From the NCBI GenBank assembly GCA_903837355.1, contig CAILUI010000404.1, positions 1 through 34,493 of the forward strand: DNA of 34,493 nt, in the 5' to 3' direction. Positions 23,132-30,379 of this stretch are shown here, piece by piece. The DNA is from an uncultured Victivallales bacterium. GTDB taxonomy: Bacteria; Verrucomicrobiota; Lentisphaeria; Oligosphaerales; JAFGRS01. Each line of letters begins with the position of its first letter. The first letter of the stretch is position 1. The notes beneath the pieces are model-generated. The model was not told the origin of the DNA and did no database searches. It saw nothing but the letters and a program-made list of their open reading frames with translations. The position numbers and the translations under genes were made by a program.

Positions 23132-25339
23132 CTACCTGGCCAGCAGCCAGTCGACGGCCGCAGCGGGCGTCGCGGGCGTCGCCTCCACGGTCAGTGCACT
23201 GACAGCCCCGGCCGCGGCGTAGGCCGTGCGCGCCAGGGCCGGCCCCGCCGCCCCCTCACCCGCCAGCCATAGCGCCGTCGGCGCCGCCAGCGCCAGCGCC
23301 CCGGGCACGTCGTCGTACTTAGCCCCACCTGGCAGGAAGTCGGGCGACTGCATGGCCGTCACGCTGCCGAAACGGAATCCCCGCGTGTCGATCGCTGCCT
23401 TCGCCACCGCCTCGCGGGCCTGCGTCAGCGCCACGGCGGCCCAAGGACCAGCGCCCTCGAGCCCAACGACCCAGACCGCCGACGGGGTGGCCGAGCGCTG
23501 CCGCAGGAAAGCGATCACGGCCAGCACGTCATGAACACGCTGCGCAAAGAGCGCGTGGTTGTAGCCGAAGGTGTAGGCAGCCGCCTCACGCGGGTTCTTC
23601 ACCCGCCGCGTTTCCATCACCGGCTTGCCGTCGGCCAGGAACTCGCCCTGGTACAGCAAGTCCACGCCCGCCACAGCGACCCCAGCCTCGAGCAGGCGCT
23701 GCACGGCCGGCTGGACCTTCCCATCCGCCTGGAAAAGCCCCGACTTGCCAGCGGTGTGCAACCACAACGCCACCCGGTGGGTGGCCGCCCTCGGCTCGAG
23801 CAGCAACACGGGAAGCTCGGCACCCCGCGCCGGTTCACGCAGTAAGCCGGCGCTCACCCGTACGCCGCTGGTCTCGGTCGCGGCCGACTCCGTGAAGGTA
23901 AGCTCCGCTCCGGTCGCCGGCAAACCGGCCCCGAGGATGGCCTGCCAGCCCCGGCCAACCACCTCGCGGTAGCGCCGCAGCGCGGCAGGGTCGACCGGTG
24001 CCAGCGCGGCCAGGTGACGCCGGGTGTCCTCGTGCCAGCGGCGCAGGACCGCGCGCTCGACCTCGTCGCCGCCCGGCGGGCGCGGGTGCTGCTCGTCCCA
24101 GACCGAGAGCTCCGCCGCCGACTGCCGAGGATAGTCCTCCTCGACGATCGGCGTCGGCAGGCCCAACTGGAACTGCTGGTTCATCCAGGCGTACATGGCA
24201 GCCCGGCTGACGTAGTTGTAGTTGTGCTGGAAATGCACGAAGGGATGATGCCGGACAGCGTCGGGAGCGCCGAGAAGGCGGTATATCTCCTGCAACTGCG
24301 GGTAGCCTTTGGTCGCCATCTCTTTGGTCCAGTCGTCGGCCGAAAGCAGGCACTGCGGCTTGGGGGCAAAGAGTGCGGCGAACTCGATGTTGCCGGTATC
24401 CACGCGCAACAGGCTGGCATTCTCACAGGTGCAGCCGCCCTGCATGGCCGTGGACACCATGACCGCCGGCACCGAGACCGTGACCCGTGGGTCGAGCGCG
24501 GCCAGGATGAACGTCTGCGTGCCACCACCGCTCGCCCCCGTCACGCCCAGACGAGCCGGGTCCACGTCGGGAAGCGCCGTCAGGAAATCCAGGGCCCGGA
24601 TCGAGGTCCAGGTCTGCAGACCCATGACGCTCTGCAGATGCGACTCGGCCTGCGGGCTGAACAGACCCCAGTTCTCGGCGGCGTTCATCTCGGGCCGCTG
24701 CGTAGCAAAGCCGTGGGCCAGCGCGAGGGAGATCTGTGTACTGTCGGCGTAACCCACCATATCGTAGTGGAAAACGACACAGCCCATCCGCGCCAACTGC
24801 ATGCAGCGGGCCTGCAACGGGCTGCGCCCACCGCGCTCGAAGCGCTCCGCGCCCTGCACGATCTGCTTGCGCACCTCGTCCACACCGCAGTCCGTGAAGC
24901 GGCCGTCGGTCCAATGGCCGTGCGGGCAGAGCACCCCGGGTACCCGACCGCTGACCCGCGTCGGCCGGTACAGACTGCCGGTGACGAAGAACCCGGGCAG
25001 ACTCTCGAAATAGACCTTCTCGAGGGTGTAACCGGGCTGCTCGATACGACCATGAACGACGGCGTTTAGCGGCGTGCGCTCCGGCTCGGGCCACAGTCCC
25101 ATCGCCACGCGGATCTGCTGACGAACCTGCTCGGCCCGGGGTTCCCAGGCCGCGCGCGACGCCGGCGGCGCGAAGGGGAAGTAACCCTCGAGATCCTTGA
25201 GGTCTTGCAGGCGCTGGTCTGCAAGAACCTGGCCGGCAGGAAGGGCGCGCGTTGTCTGGGCCATGCAGGAGTCCTCCGTATAGAACACCATCAGCACGCT
25301 GGCAAGCAGTCCGAGTGGCACACCGCGACGCACTTTCAC
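23132..25339 (-). CDS. Secreted tandem alpha/beta-hydrolase (acetyl xylan esterase-like)
   Basis: A 735-residue exported protein with two alpha/beta-hydrolase units. A signal peptide covers about residues 1-28 (ending SCMAQ). The first unit has PGVLCPHGHW (oxyanion region), the nucleophile elbow GASGGGTQT, and later HHPFVHFQHNYN, where the catalytic His may lie. Its general pattern is that of acetyl xylan esterase and dienelactone-hydrolase-like proteins. The second unit (about 500-735) keeps the strand order, but its elbow reads GLEGAG, with Glu where Ser is expected, so it is probably inactive. GTG 25339 has GGAGGA about 6 nt upstream and a strong promoter further up. Deacetylation of a polysaccharide is a likely but unproven role. 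Confidence 0.82.
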   Translation of the reverse strand: MKVRRGVPLGLLASVLMVFYTEDSCMAQTTRALPAGQVLADQRLQDLKDLEGYFPFAPPASRAAWEPRAEQVRQQIRVAMGLWPEPERTPLNAVVHGRIEQPGYTLEKVYFESLPGFFVTGSLYRPTRVSGRVPGVLCPHGHWTDGRFTDCGVDEVRKQIVQGAERFERGGRSPLQARCMQLARMGCVVFHYDMVGYADSTQISLALAHGFATQRPEMNAAENWGLFSPQAESHLQSVMGLQTWTSIRALDFLTALPDVDPARLGVTGASGGGTQTFILAALDPRVTVSVPAVMVSTAMQGGCTCENASLLRVDTGNIEFAALFAPKPQCLLSADDWTKEMATKGYPQLQEIYRLLGAPDAVRHHPFVHFQHNYNYVSRAAMYAWMNQQFQLGLPTPIVEEDYPRQSAAELSVWDEQHPRPPGGDEVERAVLRRWHEDTRRHLAALAPVDPAALRRYREVVGRGWQAILGAGLPATGAELTFTESAATETSGVRVSAGLLREPARGAELPVLLLEPRAATHRVALWLHTAGKSGLFQADGKVQPAVQRLLEAGVAVAGVDLLYQGEFLADGKPVMETRRVKNPREAAAYTFGYNHALFAQRVHDVLAVIAFLRQRSATPSAVWVVGLEGAGPWAAVALTQAREAVAKAAIDTRGFRFGSVTAMQSPDFLPGGAKYDDVPGALALAAPTALWLAGEGAAGPALARTAYAAAGAVSALTVEATPATPAAAVDWLLAR

Positions 25340-25409
25340 TGGCGTCCTCCGTGACCGGGCCGGGCAACTGCCCAAGGCCCGCTATCGTCAGCCACGTCGA
25401 AACCGGACC

Positions 25410-25438
25410 ACCATAGCGGGGCAGCGCCGTAGCGTCAA
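25410..25438 (-). promoter_or_regulatory. Sigma70-type promoter for the esterase gene
   Basis: On the minus strand: -35 TTGACG (25433-25438), 17-bp spacer, -10 TATGGT (25410-25415). The start site would be near 25403, about 64 nt before the GTG at 25339. It may drive the whole minus-strand run down to the acyl-transfer cassette. The -35 lies in the first copy of an 11-bp direct repeat. Confidence 0.6.
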
Positions 25439-25459
25439 TGACGGAGCCGCGTCAATGAC
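25432..25459. repeat. 11-bp direct repeat at the divergent start region
   Basis: GCGTCAATGAC occurs at 25432-25442 and 25449-25459, 17 bp apart. One copy contains the -35 of the esterase promoter; the other overlaps the start codon of the divergent CxxCxxCC protein. It could be a regulator site for both genes or a small duplication. Confidence 0.6.
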
Positions 25460-26063
25460 CGGCGCCAGGCAGTTGCCGGCGCGGCTCCGCGGGCCTACGT
25501 TTCTCGATATGGCGGCCAGGACGGACCATGATCGTGTTCCAGGCGACCGCTGGTGGCGGGCGGCACTGCGCCTGGCCGCGGCGGCCTGCTACGCCGTCGA
25601 CGTGCGCTTGAACCGGCTCCTGCAGCAGTGGCGCGAGGGCCCCGCCGCCTACGCGTTGCGCGGCCACTGCAACCACTGCGGCGCCTGTTGTGTAACCCCG
25701 ACCGTGGCATTACCCGTGCTGATGTACCGCATCCCCACCGTTCGCCGCCTGGTCAAGGCCTGGCACCGGCACGTCAACCTGTTTGAGCTGCTCGAGGAGA
25801 ACCGGCGCGAACACCTGCTGGTCTTCCGCTGCCCACACCACGACCCCGAGCACCAGCGCTGCCGCTGCTATCGGACGCGTCCTGGCATGTGCCGCGACTA
25901 CCCGCAGAGCCTGGCGCTGGCCGCCAATCCCGAGCTCTTCGAGTCGTGCGGCTTCTATGCGCACTATCGGAACGCCGAGGCGATGCGGGAGGCGCTGGCT
26001 GAACTGGACCTACCCGCCGACAAACGGGCGGAGCTGGAGAGGCGGTTGCACCTGCGCGACTAG
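25455..26063 (+). CDS. YkgJ-type CxxCxxCC protein (putative Zn or Fe-S binding)
   Basis: A 202-residue cytoplasmic protein of the YkgJ family. The conserved cysteines are CNHCGACC near residue 76, then CPHHDPEHQRCRCYRTRPGMCRDYP and finally SCGFY. The family is predicted to bind zinc or an iron-sulfur cluster; its biochemical role is generally unknown. The ATG at 25455 has CGGAG about 8 nt upstream, so I prefer it; an in-frame ATG at 25509 is the alternative, and the first ~20 residues look unconserved. The gene is divergent from the esterase and convergent with lepB. Nothing nearby indicates a specific partner. Confidence 0.85.
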   Translation: MTGARQLPARLRGPTFLDMAARTDHDRVPGDRWWRAALRLAAAACYAVDVRLNRLLQQWREGPAAYALRGHCNHCGACCVTPTVALPVLMYRIPTVRRLVKAWHRHVNLFELLEENRREHLLVFRCPHHDPEHQRCRCYRTRPGMCRDYPQSLALAANPELFESCGFYAHYRNAEAMREALAELDLPADKRAELERRLHLRD

Positions 26064-26139
26064 CCTGGATAACTCACGAGCGCCGCGGTATGGCCGGTGC
26101 ACAGGTCAGGCCAGGCCCAGGCCCAGCACGCCGCCGCCC
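26064..26139. other. 76-bp convergent gap
   Basis: It lies between the ends of the CxxCxxCC gene and lepB. It contains a short direct repeat (AGGCCC twice) but no clean hairpin with a T-run, so no terminator is claimed. Confidence 0.5.
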
Positions 26140-27432
26140 CTATTCCGCCACTGGCGGGATGCGCGGGTCACGGAGACGGTCGAGGGTGTTGAAGTCCAGC
26201 GGCTCAACCCGGTCGGCCGTGCCCCAGCGCCGCGAGAAGGGCCACCAGACCCAGAGCGGCCGGCCGACCAGGTTCCGCCGGGGTACCGTCTTCCAGAAGC
26301 GGCTGTCCAGGCTGAAACCGCTGTTGTCCCCGAGCATGAAGTACTGCCCCGCAGGCACCGTGAAGGTGACGCCGTTGCGGGTCAGCACCGCCGCGTGCGG
26401 CATGTGCGTGTAACCATGGTAGCCGCCCTTCATGCTGTAGATGCGTCCGAAGCCTGGGGCGTCCGCCTCGTTGACCAGTCGGAAGTCGGCGGCGCCCTCC
26501 TCGCGCACGTACAGCCTGCCGTCGCGAATCTCCAGGGTGTCCCCCGGTAGACCAACCAAGCGCTTAATGTAGAAACGCCCTGCCAACGGCTCCCCGTTCT
26601 CGCGCACAATGCCGTCGGTGACGAACACCATGATGTCGCCGCGGCGCGGCTCCCGGAAGGCCAGGTGCGTGCGGTCAACGAAGAGGTGATCGCCCAGCTC
26701 CAGAGCCCCCCGGACCAGGCTGTCGCCGGCCTTCAGCGAGGCCCCCAGACCATGCGCCTGCATCAGATACTTACGGACCTCATCGGGGCTGCCGGGAAGC
26801 TTGTAGGTCACGTCCCCGACGTCGACCAGACTCGAGGGGAAGAACGGTACGGCCGGACGCGCCGGCCGGATCCCGGCCAGGTCGACATAGCCATCAGCCC
26901 GCACCGTGGTGTCCACATAGCGCCGAGTGTAGTTCAAGTAACCGAAGAAGCGCTTCACGGGATTCAGCCGTAAGGGCTCGGCCGCGGGTACGAAATGCAC
27001 CCCGAAAAGGGTGGGCTGCATGCTGCCGGTGGGGATCTTGAAGGGCTGCAGAAACAGGGCCCGGATGCCAAACGCCAGCCCCAGGGCGACCACCAGCATC
27101 TCGAGATTCTCACTCCAGCGCGGGAAGGAGCGCACCGGCAGGCGGACCTGTGCGCCGGTGCGGTAACGCTCCAAACACGCCTCCGCCGCCTCCAGCGAGG
27201 TCTCGGGGCGGCGCCCCTGGCGCAACGCGGCGAGGGCAGCCTCCAGGCTGTCGACACACTCCCGCGGCAGGATGTCCCGGTCCTTCCGCAGCACGTGCGC
27301 GTAATGCTTCTCGATGTCGCGCAGTTCCGCGGCCGTACGCGCCCTGCGGGTGTAGAAGCGGCGCAGGAAGGAGTGCCCGACGACGAAGTAGAGCACCAGG
27401 AGATCGAGGGCGGCGATAAGCGCCAGATTCAT
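26140..27432 (-). CDS. lepB: Signal peptidase I, enlarged form
   Basis: A 430-residue inner-membrane protease that removes signal peptides on the outer face of the membrane. Two hydrophobic segments are seen: 1-19 and about 110-128. Box B has catalytic Ser137 in FKIPTGSMQPTL; box C/D has catalytic Lys290 in RFYIKRLVGLPGD; box E is GDNSGFSLDSR. Ordinary enzymes have roughly 250-330 residues. Here the first cytoplasmic loop is about 85 residues long, and some 120 residues separate the Ser box from the segment leading to the Lys, longer than usual. ATG 27432 is 6 bp after the lepA stop, so the two are co-transcribed, as in many bacteria. Confidence 0.95.
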   Translation of the reverse strand: MNLALIAALDLLVLYFVVGHSFLRRFYTRRARTAAELRDIEKHYAHVLRKDRDILPRECVDSLEAALAALRQGRRPETSLEAAEACLERYRTGAQVRLPVRSFPRWSENLEMLVVALGLAFGIRALFLQPFKIPTGSMQPTLFGVHFVPAAEPLRLNPVKRFFGYLNYTRRYVDTTVRADGYVDLAGIRPARPAVPFFPSSLVDVGDVTYKLPGSPDEVRKYLMQAHGLGASLKAGDSLVRGALELGDHLFVDRTHLAFREPRRGDIMVFVTDGIVRENGEPLAGRFYIKRLVGLPGDTLEIRDGRLYVREEGAADFRLVNEADAPGFGRIYSMKGGYHGYTHMPHAAVLTRNGVTFTVPAGQYFMLGDNSGFSLDSRFWKTVPRRNLVGRPLWVWWPFSRRWGTADRVEPLDFNTLDRLRDPRIPPVAE

Positions 27433-27438
27433 CCGAGC

Positions 27439-29247
27439 TTACTCCGTGGCCTTCAGCACCGCCACAAACGCTTCCTGCGGAATCTGCACGCTGCCGATCT
27501 CCTTCATGCGCGCCTTGCCCTCTTTCTGCTTCTCGAGCAGCTTGCGCTTGCGGGAGATGTCGCCGCCGTAACACTTCGAGGTCACATCCTTGCGCAACTG
27601 CCGCACATCCTCGCGCGCCACAATCTTGCCGCCCACGGCGCCCTGAATGGCCACCTTGAACAGGTGCGGCGGGATCACGTCTTTCAGCCGTTTGGCCAGT
27701 TGCCGGGCCCGGAAAGGCGCGCGGTCGACGTGGACGATGGAGGCAAAGGCGTCGATGCCCTCGCCATTGACCAACAGCTCCAGCTTGACCAGCGGCGCGG
27801 ACACGTAGCCGTCGGGCTCGTAGTCCATACTGCCATAGCCGCGAGTAACGGTCTTGAGCTTATCGTAGAAATCCAGGACGATCTCATGCAGCGGCATCCG
27901 CGCCGTCATCATAATGTGCAGCCGGTCCACCGTGTCGGTCTTCTGACACACCCCGCGCTTCTCCATGATCAGGTTCATCAGCGCCCCAACGTAGCTGGTC
28001 GGAGCCATCACCTGCACCTTGATCATGGGCTCCTCGATGTGGTCGATCAGGGTCGGGTCCGGCATGTGGATGGGGTTGTGGAGTTCGCGCATGCTGCCGT
28101 CACGCATATAGACATGGTAGACCACGCTCGGGTAGGTCAGGATGATGTCCATGTCATACTCGCGCCGCAGGCGCTCCTGCACAATCTCCATATGCAGCAG
28201 GCCGAGGAAGCCGCAACGGAAACCGGCCCCCAGGGCAACGGAGCTCTCGGGCTGCGAGACAAAGGCGCTGTCGTTGAGCTGCAGCTTGGTGATGTTGAAC
28301 TTCAGGGCCTCGTAGTCGCGCGTGTCAATCGGGTAGATGCCACTGAAGACCATCGGATGCACCTTCTGGAAGCCGGGCAAGGGCTCTTCGCACGGATGCC
28401 GGGCCAGAGTGATGGTGTCGCCGATGTGAACGTCCAGGGGCTCTCGAATGGAGGTAATCAGATAGCCGACCTGACCGGTGCTGAGACCCTCGTCAACACG
28501 CATCTCAGGACAGAAGATACCGACTTCCTTGACCTCCGACTCCAGCCCGGTGCTGAACATGCGCACCTTGTCGCCGGCGCGGACCGAGCCGCTGACCAGA
28601 CGCACGTAGGCCACGACGCCCCGGTAGACGTCGAACACCGAGTCGAAGACCAGGGCCCGCAGGACATCGTCCGCGGACACCGTCGGTGGCGGCACCCGCG
28701 CCACCACCGCCTCCAGCAGTTCGTGGATGCCGGTGCCGGCTTTGGCGCTGGCCAGCAGGGCCTCCTCGCGCGGAATCGCCAACAACTCCTCGATCTGCGT
28801 GAGACAGGTCTCGATATCGGCCGCCGGCAGATCGATCTTGTTGATCACCGGGATCACGGTCAGCTTCTGACGCATGGCCAGGTTGGCGTTGGCCACGGTC
28901 TGCGCCTGTACGCCCTGCGAGGCGTCCACCAGCAGCAAGGCGCCCTCGCAAGCCGCCAGACTGCGACTGACTTCGTAGGAGAAATCCACGTGTCCGGGGG
29001 TATCGATGAGGTTCAATTGGTAGGTCTGACCGTCATCAGCCGGAAAGCTCATGCGTACCGGGTGACACTTGATGGTGATCCCGCGCTCCTGCTCCAGGTC
29101 CATCGCATCCAACACCTGATCGTGGAAGGTGCGCTCGTCGATGGTATGAGTATGCAGCAGGAAGCGGTCAGCCAGCGTGCTCTTGCCGTGGTCAATGTGG
29201 GCAATGATGCTGAAATTGCGGATGAGGTGGTTGGGGAAATCTGTCAT
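27439..29247 (-). CDS. lepA: Elongation factor 4 (LepA)
   Basis: A 602-residue ribosome-associated GTPase that back-translocates stalled ribosomes, at the usual family length of about 600. The G motifs are AHIDHGKSTLADR (G1), GITIK (G2), DTPGHVDF (G3), NKIDLP (G4) and SAKAGTG (G5). Family-specific segments follow: GYGSMDYEPDGY and the C-terminal domain with SKCYGGDISRKRKLLEKQKEGK. I chose ATG 29247 because MTDFPNHLIRNFSIIAHIDHGKS matches the normal N-terminus; the 26 codons upstream overlap the end of the permease gene. It sits 22 bp after the LptF/G-like gene. Confidence 0.98.
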   Translation of the reverse strand: MTDFPNHLIRNFSIIAHIDHGKSTLADRFLLHTHTIDERTFHDQVLDAMDLEQERGITIKCHPVRMSFPADDGQTYQLNLIDTPGHVDFSYEVSRSLAACEGALLLVDASQGVQAQTVANANLAMRQKLTVIPVINKIDLPAADIETCLTQIEELLAIPREEALLASAKAGTGIHELLEAVVARVPPPTVSADDVLRALVFDSVFDVYRGVVAYVRLVSGSVRAGDKVRMFSTGLESEVKEVGIFCPEMRVDEGLSTGQVGYLITSIREPLDVHIGDTITLARHPCEEPLPGFQKVHPMVFSGIYPIDTRDYEALKFNITKLQLNDSAFVSQPESSVALGAGFRCGFLGLLHMEIVQERLRREYDMDIILTYPSVVYHVYMRDGSMRELHNPIHMPDPTLIDHIEEPMIKVQVMAPTSYVGALMNLIMEKRGVCQKTDTVDRLHIMMTARMPLHEIVLDFYDKLKTVTRGYGSMDYEPDGYVSAPLVKLELLVNGEGIDAFASIVHVDRAPFRARQLAKRLKDVIPPHLFKVAIQGAVGGKIVAREDVRQLRKDVTSKCYGGDISRKRKLLEKQKEGKARMKEIGSVQIPQEAFVAVLKATE

Positions 29248-29269
29248 GAGTGAATCGCCGAAAGTTCCT

Positions 29270-30379
29270 TTAGTGCCTGCCGATGACCGCCAAAGCCCAC
29301 AAGCCCCCCACCTGGTAGACGACATTTGGCAACCACATCAACCACTCAGGGTGCAGGTTGGTGCTGCTCCTCAGGCTGCTGCTGATGGTGATGAAGGCAT
29401 AAAAGCCAAGGGCCAGCAACAGCGAGATCAGCAGCCCCACCGATGTCTCGGACCGGCGCCCCCGTGTCGCGAAGGGAATGCCCACCAGGAGGAAGGCGAT
29501 GGGGGAGAGCGACATGGACATACGCATATGCAACTCGACCTGCAGCGGCGTGACATTGCCGCCAGCCTGCGACTCCAAATAGATCCGCGCAAACAGCATG
29601 CCGAGGTCCATGTGCCGCGGCTTACGCACCAGCCGCCGTAAGCCGGTGCCACGGTCAGTACTCAGGGGCAACGTCGTCTCGCGCGCGGCATACCGTTGCG
29701 GCAGACTCGTCTCCCCCTTGCCCTTGGCGGGCTCCCCCAACTGCCCAAACGTGGCGTCCTGGAGGATCAGGTCGAACGAGCGGTTGGTCGGATCAGCCTG
29801 CACCCGGCCCTGCCGTGCGGTGATCGTCTGCTGCAGACGCTGCTCCTTGTCCTGCACCAGGATGTGGATACCGTACAGGGTCTCCCCCTCGCGGCGGTCC
29901 ACCCGGATGTTCAGACCCTCCAGCTCAATGAAGTTATCGCTGCCCGCCAGCAGCGCCGCCGGACTGATCGCCGCCTGCTCCCAGAGTAACTGCTCGGCCG
30001 CATAGCGGCAGCGCGGCGCCAGCGTCGTCGTAAACCAGAACGAGAGCGCACTCAGCCCCACGCTCAACAACAGGCCCGGCGCAATCACCTGCCAGAGGCT
30101 GACCCCGCAGGCCTTCATCGCCGTCAGTTCGTTGTCGGCGGCCAGGTGGCTGAACACCAGCACCGTCGCCACCAGCATCGATAGTGGCAACGTGAAACGC
30201 ATCATGTCCGGCAGGCTCAGCAGCAGAAACCGCCCCAGCACCACCAACGAACCGCCGCGCGACAGCCAATCAAACACCCGGAAGATATGGCCGGCCGCCA
30301 TCACAAACGTCAGAACGCCAATGGCCATCAGCAGCGTAGTCACCAGCAGCCTGGCAACATACGCATTGAGAATTCTCAT
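29270..30379 (-). CDS. LptF/LptG-family lipopolysaccharide export permease
   Basis: A 369-residue inner-membrane permease (YjgP/YjgQ family) of the ABC machine that extracts LPS. Three hydrophobic helices at the N-terminus (first at about 10-30, MRILNAYVARLLVTTLLM) and three at the C-terminus flank a periplasmic beta-jellyroll domain. TAMKACGVSLWQV, the conserved coupling-helix segment, and SLSPIAFLLVGIPFATRGRR are visible. Which of F or G it is cannot be decided. ATG 30379 overlaps the bamA stop by one base (TGATG), so translation is coupled. Pairing with bamA groups two outer-membrane assembly functions. Confidence 0.92.
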   Translation of the reverse strand: MRILNAYVARLLVTTLLMAIGVLTFVMAAGHIFRVFDWLSRGGSLVVLGRFLLLSLPDMMRFTLPLSMLVATVLVFSHLAADNELTAMKACGVSLWQVIAPGLLLSVGLSALSFWFTTTLAPRCRYAAEQLLWEQAAISPAALLAGSDNFIELEGLNIRVDRREGETLYGIHILVQDKEQRLQQTITARQGRVQADPTNRSFDLILQDATFGQLGEPAKGKGETSLPQRYAARETTLPLSTDRGTGLRRLVRKPRHMDLGMLFARIYLESQAGGNVTPLQVELHMRMSMSLSPIAFLLVGIPFATRGRRSETSVGLLISLLLALGFYAFITISSSLRSSTNLHPEWLMWLPNVVYQVGGLWALAVIGRH

